DNA of 64,000 nt, taken from contig NZ_LMSK01000001.1 of the NCBI RefSeq assembly GCF_001428385.1, positions 125,355 to 189,354 on the forward strand, written 5' to 3'. Every line of letters starts with the position of its first letter. The stretch's first letter is position 1. A program made the position numbers and the translations under genes. This stretch comes from Rhodanobacter sp. Soil772. GTDB taxonomy: Bacteria > Pseudomonadota > Gammaproteobacteria > Xanthomonadales > Rhodanobacteraceae. Below, piece by piece: positions 61,369 through 64,000 of the stretch. A model generated the notes under the pieces. That model made no database searches. It saw only the letters and a list, made by a program, of their open reading frames with translations, and was not told the origin of the DNA.

Positions 61369-62151
61369 TCAACGCCCGGTGAACTGCGGCTTGCGTTTTT
61401 CCAGGAATGCCGCGGTGCCTTCGCGCATGTCCTCGGTGGAGAACACCAGCGCGAAACCCTGCGTCTCGAACTCCAGGCCCTGATCGATCGCGGTCTCGCC
61501 ACCTTGCAGTACGGCGTCGAGGATGCCGGCGGCGGCCAGCGGCGCGGCCGCGGCGAGCTGGTCGGCCAGCGTGTTCACAGCTTCGTCTAGTGCTTCGGGC
61601 GCGACCACGCGAGTGACGATGCCAAGCTCGTACGCACGCTGCGCGTTGATCGGCGCGCCGGTCAGGCACAGCTCCAGCGCCGCGCCGCGGCCGGCCAGGC
61701 GCAGCAGGCGCTGGGTGCCGCCGAAGCCGGGGATCAGGCCGAGGTTGATTTCCGGCTGGCCGAACTTCGCCTTCTCGCTGGCCACGCGCAGGTGGCAGGC
61801 CATCGCCAGCTCCATGCCGCCGCCGAGCGCGAAACCCTGCACGCGCGCGATCACCGGCTTGCCGAGCCGCTCGATCGACGTCATCAGGCGCTGGCCGGCA
61901 CGCGAGAAACCCTGCGCCCGCACCGGCGTGTAGCCGTTCATTTCGGCGATGTCGGCGCCGGCGACGAACGCCTTCTCGCCGGCGCCGGTCAACACCACCA
62001 CGCGCACGGCGTCGTCCTGCGCGGCCTGCGCGAACACCAGGCTCAGCTCGTTGAGGGTGTCGCGGTTCAACGCGTTGAGCTTGTCCGGGCGGTTGACCAC
62101 GATCGTGCGCACTGCGCCGCGGTTGCTGATTTCCAGGTTGCGATAGGCCAT
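61369..62151 (-). CDS. Enoyl-CoA hydratase/isomerase-family protein
   Basis: This 260-residue crotonase-fold enzyme has the oxyanion-hole segments AFVAGADIAEM (about 62-72) and FALGGGMELAMACHLRVAS (about 107-125), the latter with a Glu at the usual first catalytic position (GGGMELA), and GQPEINLGLIPGFGGTQRL with the second catalytic Glu. It would hydrate trans-2-enoyl-CoA in fatty-acid or amino-acid breakdown; crotonase members with other activities cannot be excluded. The start MAYRNLEISNRG is standard. It stands alone on the minus strand. Confidence 0.92.
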   Translation of the reverse strand: MAYRNLEISNRGAVRTIVVNRPDKLNALNRDTLNELSLVFAQAAQDDAVRVVVLTGAGEKAFVAGADIAEMNGYTPVRAQGFSRAGQRLMTSIERLGKPVIARVQGFALGGGMELAMACHLRVASEKAKFGQPEINLGLIPGFGGTQRLLRLAGRGAALELCLTGAPINAQRAYELGIVTRVVAPEALDEAVNTLADQLAAAAPLAAAGILDAVLQGGETAIDQGLEFETQGFALVFSTEDMREGTAAFLEKRKPQFTGR

Positions 62152-62317
62152 GAGTGGTTCCCGATCAGTGCAAAAACGCGATGGTAGCAGCGGGAACCTT
62201 TGCCGCCGCGGGGTTTCTCAAGCCACGAGCGCCAGCGCTGCACGAATCGCGCGAACCGCTTAGGATGAACCGTCAGGATCGATTGTCGCGATAGGGAAAG
62301 GCCCGGTGGAGAAAGGC

Positions 62318-63034
62318 ATGACACATCTGCGTTGCGGGCTGCTCGGCGCAGTGCTGTTGCTGGGCGGAGTGGCGCATGCGCAGAGTGCGGTGCCGACGAC
62401 GAAGCCCGACAAGGCGAAGCTGTCGTACGCGATCGGCTACCAGATCGGCAGCCAGTTCGCCGACGGCAAGCCGGACGTGGAAATCCCGATGCTGGTGCGG
62501 GCGATCCAGGATGCCTACGCCAGGCGCCATCCCAGCGTGTCGATGCAGGACATGCATCAGCAATTGCAGCGGCTCGACCAGCAGATGCATGCCGATGCGC
62601 TGGCCGAGTTCAACCGGATCGCCGCTCTCAATGCGCGCAAGAGCGCGCAGTACATGGCGCAGAACCGGCGGCAGTCCGGCGTGGTGCAACTGCCGTCGGG
62701 CATCCAGTACGCGGTGCTGAGCAAGGGCAGCGGCAAGGCCAGCCCCACCGTGAGCAGCACGGTGACGGTGAACTACCGCGGCATGCTGGTCGACGGCACC
62801 GAGTTCGACAGCACCTGGGCGCATGGCGCGCCGGTCAGTTTCACCGTCGACAAGGTGATCCGCGGCTGGCAGGACGTGATTCCGCGCATGCACGTGGGCG
62901 ATCGCTGGAAGGTGGTGATTCCGCCGCAGCTGGCGTACGGCGAAACCGGCGCGTTGCCGCGGATCGGCCCGAACGAGGCACTGGTATTCGAGATCGAGCT
63001 GCTCGCGATCAAGCCGGATACGGGCAAGCCCTGA
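62318..63034 (+). CDS. FKBP-type peptidyl-prolyl isomerase, exported
   Basis: This 238-residue protein has a signal peptide (LRCGLLGAVLLLGGVAHAQS), an N-terminal helical dimerisation domain (FKBP_N, about 30-125; KAKLSYAIGYQIGSQFADG) and a C-terminal FKBP domain (about 140-230; GTEFDSTWAHGAPVSF, IPRMHVGDRWKVVIPPQLAYGE). The architecture is that of FkpA/Mip, a V-shaped periplasmic chaperone and isomerase. GGAG and AAAGG before the ATG at 62318 support this start. DUF1289 and Nudix genes follow on the same strand. Confidence 0.93.
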   Translation: MTHLRCGLLGAVLLLGGVAHAQSAVPTTKPDKAKLSYAIGYQIGSQFADGKPDVEIPMLVRAIQDAYARRHPSVSMQDMHQQLQRLDQQMHADALAEFNRIAALNARKSAQYMAQNRRQSGVVQLPSGIQYAVLSKGSGKASPTVSSTVTVNYRGMLVDGTEFDSTWAHGAPVSFTVDKVIRGWQDVIPRMHVGDRWKVVIPPQLAYGETGALPRIGPNEALVFEIELLAIKPDTGKP

Positions 63035-63072
63035 GAGCCTGCTCAAGTCCCGCGGTGGTAGCATGGCGGGGC

Positions 63073-63264
63073 ATGTCGAACGCCCCGATCCCCGCCGAAA
63101 CTCCACCATTGACGCCCTGCATCGGCACCTGCCGGCTGGATGCGCGCGGCTATTGCATCGGCTGCCAGCGCAGCGGCGAGGAGATCGGTCGCTGGCGCGC
63201 GATGAGCGACACCGAACGGTTGCATGTGATGCGCGATATCCTGCCGCTGCGCAGGACCTCATGA
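63073..63264 (+). CDS. DUF1289-family cysteine-rich protein
   Basis: This 63-residue protein has the DUF1289 pattern PCIGTCRLDARGYCIGCQRSG: four cysteines (C-x3-C-x8-C-x2-C) in 15 residues that could bind metal or an iron-sulfur cluster. The rest is the short helix EIGRWRAMSDTERLHVM. It overlaps the start of the Nudix gene (ATGA), suggesting joint translation. The function of the family is not known. Confidence 0.88.
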   Translation: MSNAPIPAETPPLTPCIGTCRLDARGYCIGCQRSGEEIGRWRAMSDTERLHVMRDILPLRRTS

Positions 63265-63854
63265 TCGGCGAGTTGGTCAGCGCCCTGCGGCCGTTGTCGG
63301 CGCCGCCGACCGGGCCGGGCTGGAACCACGCGGACATGTCCCGCTTGCTCGGCAGCAGTCAGCGCTTGCCGGCGGCCGTGCTGGTGGGCTTTCGCGAAGG
63401 CGTGCAGCCGCGGCTGGTGCTCACCGTGCGCACCGACAACCTGCAGGCGCATGCCGGCCAGGTGGCGTTTCCCGGCGGGCGCAGCGACCCGGGCGATGGC
63501 GACGCACTCGCCACCGCATTGCGCGAAAGCGAGGAGGAGATCGGTCTCGACCGCGCGCTGGTGACGCCGCTGGGCTATCTCGACCGCTTCGAAACGATCA
63601 GCGGTTTCTGCGTCACCCCGGTGGTGGCGAAGATTGCGGCCGAGGCGCAGCTGTATCCGGCGCCGGACGAGGTGGCCGAGGTGTTCGAGGTGCCGCTGGC
63701 GTTCCTGCTGGAACCGGCCAACCTGCGCCGCTATACGATGGAATTCCGCGGCCACCAGCGGCCGATGGTGGAATTCATTCACGGCGGCCACCGCATCTGG
63801 GGCGCCACCGCCGCGATGCTGTACAACCTGTTGCAGAGGATGGGACGCACATGA
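63261..63854 (+). CDS. Nudix hydrolase, CoA pyrophosphatase type
   Basis: This 197-residue hydrolase has the Nudix box FPGGRSDPGDGDALATALRE followed by SEEEIGLD (about 70-98), with the metal-binding R-E-x-E-E core, and an AAVLVGFREG start to the fold. The GWNHADMSRLL-like N-terminus and the CoA-type box (NUDIX plus L-L-T-x-R-x-x-x-x-x-x-H-x-G-Q-V as LTVRTDNLQAHAGQV) point to a CoA or acyl-CoA pyrophosphatase. Its start overlaps DUF1289 and its stop overlaps the sulfurtransferase start (ATGA), so the three are coupled. Confidence 0.92.
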   Translation: MIGELVSALRPLSAPPTGPGWNHADMSRLLGSSQRLPAAVLVGFREGVQPRLVLTVRTDNLQAHAGQVAFPGGRSDPGDGDALATALRESEEEIGLDRALVTPLGYLDRFETISGFCVTPVVAKIAAEAQLYPAPDEVAEVFEVPLAFLLEPANLRRYTMEFRGHQRPMVEFIHGGHRIWGATAAMLYNLLQRMGRT

Positions 63855-64000
63855 CGCTGAGGACCACCTTGATTGACGCGACGGAACTGGCTGCGCTGCC
63901 AGCGCATGCGGTGCTGATCGTGGATTGCCGCTTCGACCTGACCGATCCGGCGAAAGGCGAGCGTGATTATCTGGACGGCCATATCCCGGGCGCCGTCCAT
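63851..64000 (+). CDS. Rhodanese-like sulfurtransferase, 5' part
   Basis: Only the first 50 codons are in the window. They encode ALPAHAVLIVDCRFDL and YLDGHIPGAVH, the first two conserved segments (D-C-R and G-H-I-P-G-A) of a rhodanese domain, so thiosulfate or 3-mercaptopyruvate sulfurtransferase (SseA-like) is likely. The active-site Cys lies beyond the window. The ATG overlaps the Nudix stop (ATGA). Confidence 0.85.
   Translation, partial: MTLRTTLIDATELAALPAHAVLIVDCRFDLTDPAKGERDYLDGHIPGAVH

Overview
The window is a high-GC (mid-60s percent by eye) gammaproteobacterial chromosome segment. Gene content and order (recA-recX-alaS-csrA-tRNA-Ser, pcnB-folK-panBCD, phoB-phoR-ppk-ppx, mutS and mutL, bamC next to dapA) fit the order Xanthomonadales (Lysobacterales), most likely a Rhodanobacter/Dyella-like member of the Rhodanobacteraceae. 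The family is inferred from gene content, not from a database search. Almost all of the window is core chromosome. The accessory-looking part is roughly 1-10.4 kb.

Region 1 (1-10.4 kb) holds a multi-pass membrane protein, a degenerate array of 21-bp palindromes in a 127-bp higher-order repeat, a membrane protein/TetR divergent pair around a four-copy GGTACC operator, a LysR remnant, a secreted protein, a PAP2-like protein and a DUF4124 protein. It ends in the most interesting locus: a TIR-TM-TPR protein preceded by a near-consensus CRP/Clp site, then three unrelated small proteins whose last residues share a [DNE]-P-x-I-K-N-[RN] ending, then a SLOG-domain protein with four membrane helices (SLATT-like). 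The pairing of a TIR enzyme with a SLOG sensor recalls the logic of Thoeris, so this is proposed as an undescribed signalling or conflict system.

Region 2 (10.4-18.9 kb): a TPP riboswitch controls a TonB-dependent receptor and a PnuC-family transporter (thiamine uptake), with an APH-fold kinase just upstream. Next come an AEC permease, two paralogous stand-alone response regulators on either side of an Hsp15 gene, and a catalase with an OxyR-like site. Region 3 (19-27.7 kb) is DNA repair and housekeeping: mutS, pncC, recA, recX, alaS, csrA and tRNA-Ser(GCT). The tRNA is followed by a long inverted repeat and two 184-bp tandem repeats whose hairpins show compensatory base changes.

Region 4 (27.7-37.6 kb), all on the minus strand, runs from a BepA-like M48 protease through phoB, phoR, ppk and ppx to a periplasmic cyclophilin, lpxH and a methyltransferase. 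Region 5 (37.7-45.7 kb): glutaredoxin and an AhpD-like protein, NAD-type isocitrate dehydrogenase, an ECF41-type sigma factor operon with its own candidate promoter, LpxO, a methyltransferase, a PIN-PhoH ATPase and a PrxQ/Bcp peroxiredoxin. Region 6 (45.9-64 kb): gcvR/dapA/bamC, ferredoxin, tRNA-Glu(CTC), pcnB-folK-panBCD, queG, nnr-tsaE, amiC, mutL, two tandem DUF1684 proteins, an enoyl-CoA hydratase, an FKBP, DUF1289, a Nudix CoA pyrophosphatase and the start of a rhodanese-type sulfurtransferase cut by the window end.

No insertion sequence, prophage, CRISPR array, rRNA or replication origin was recognised.
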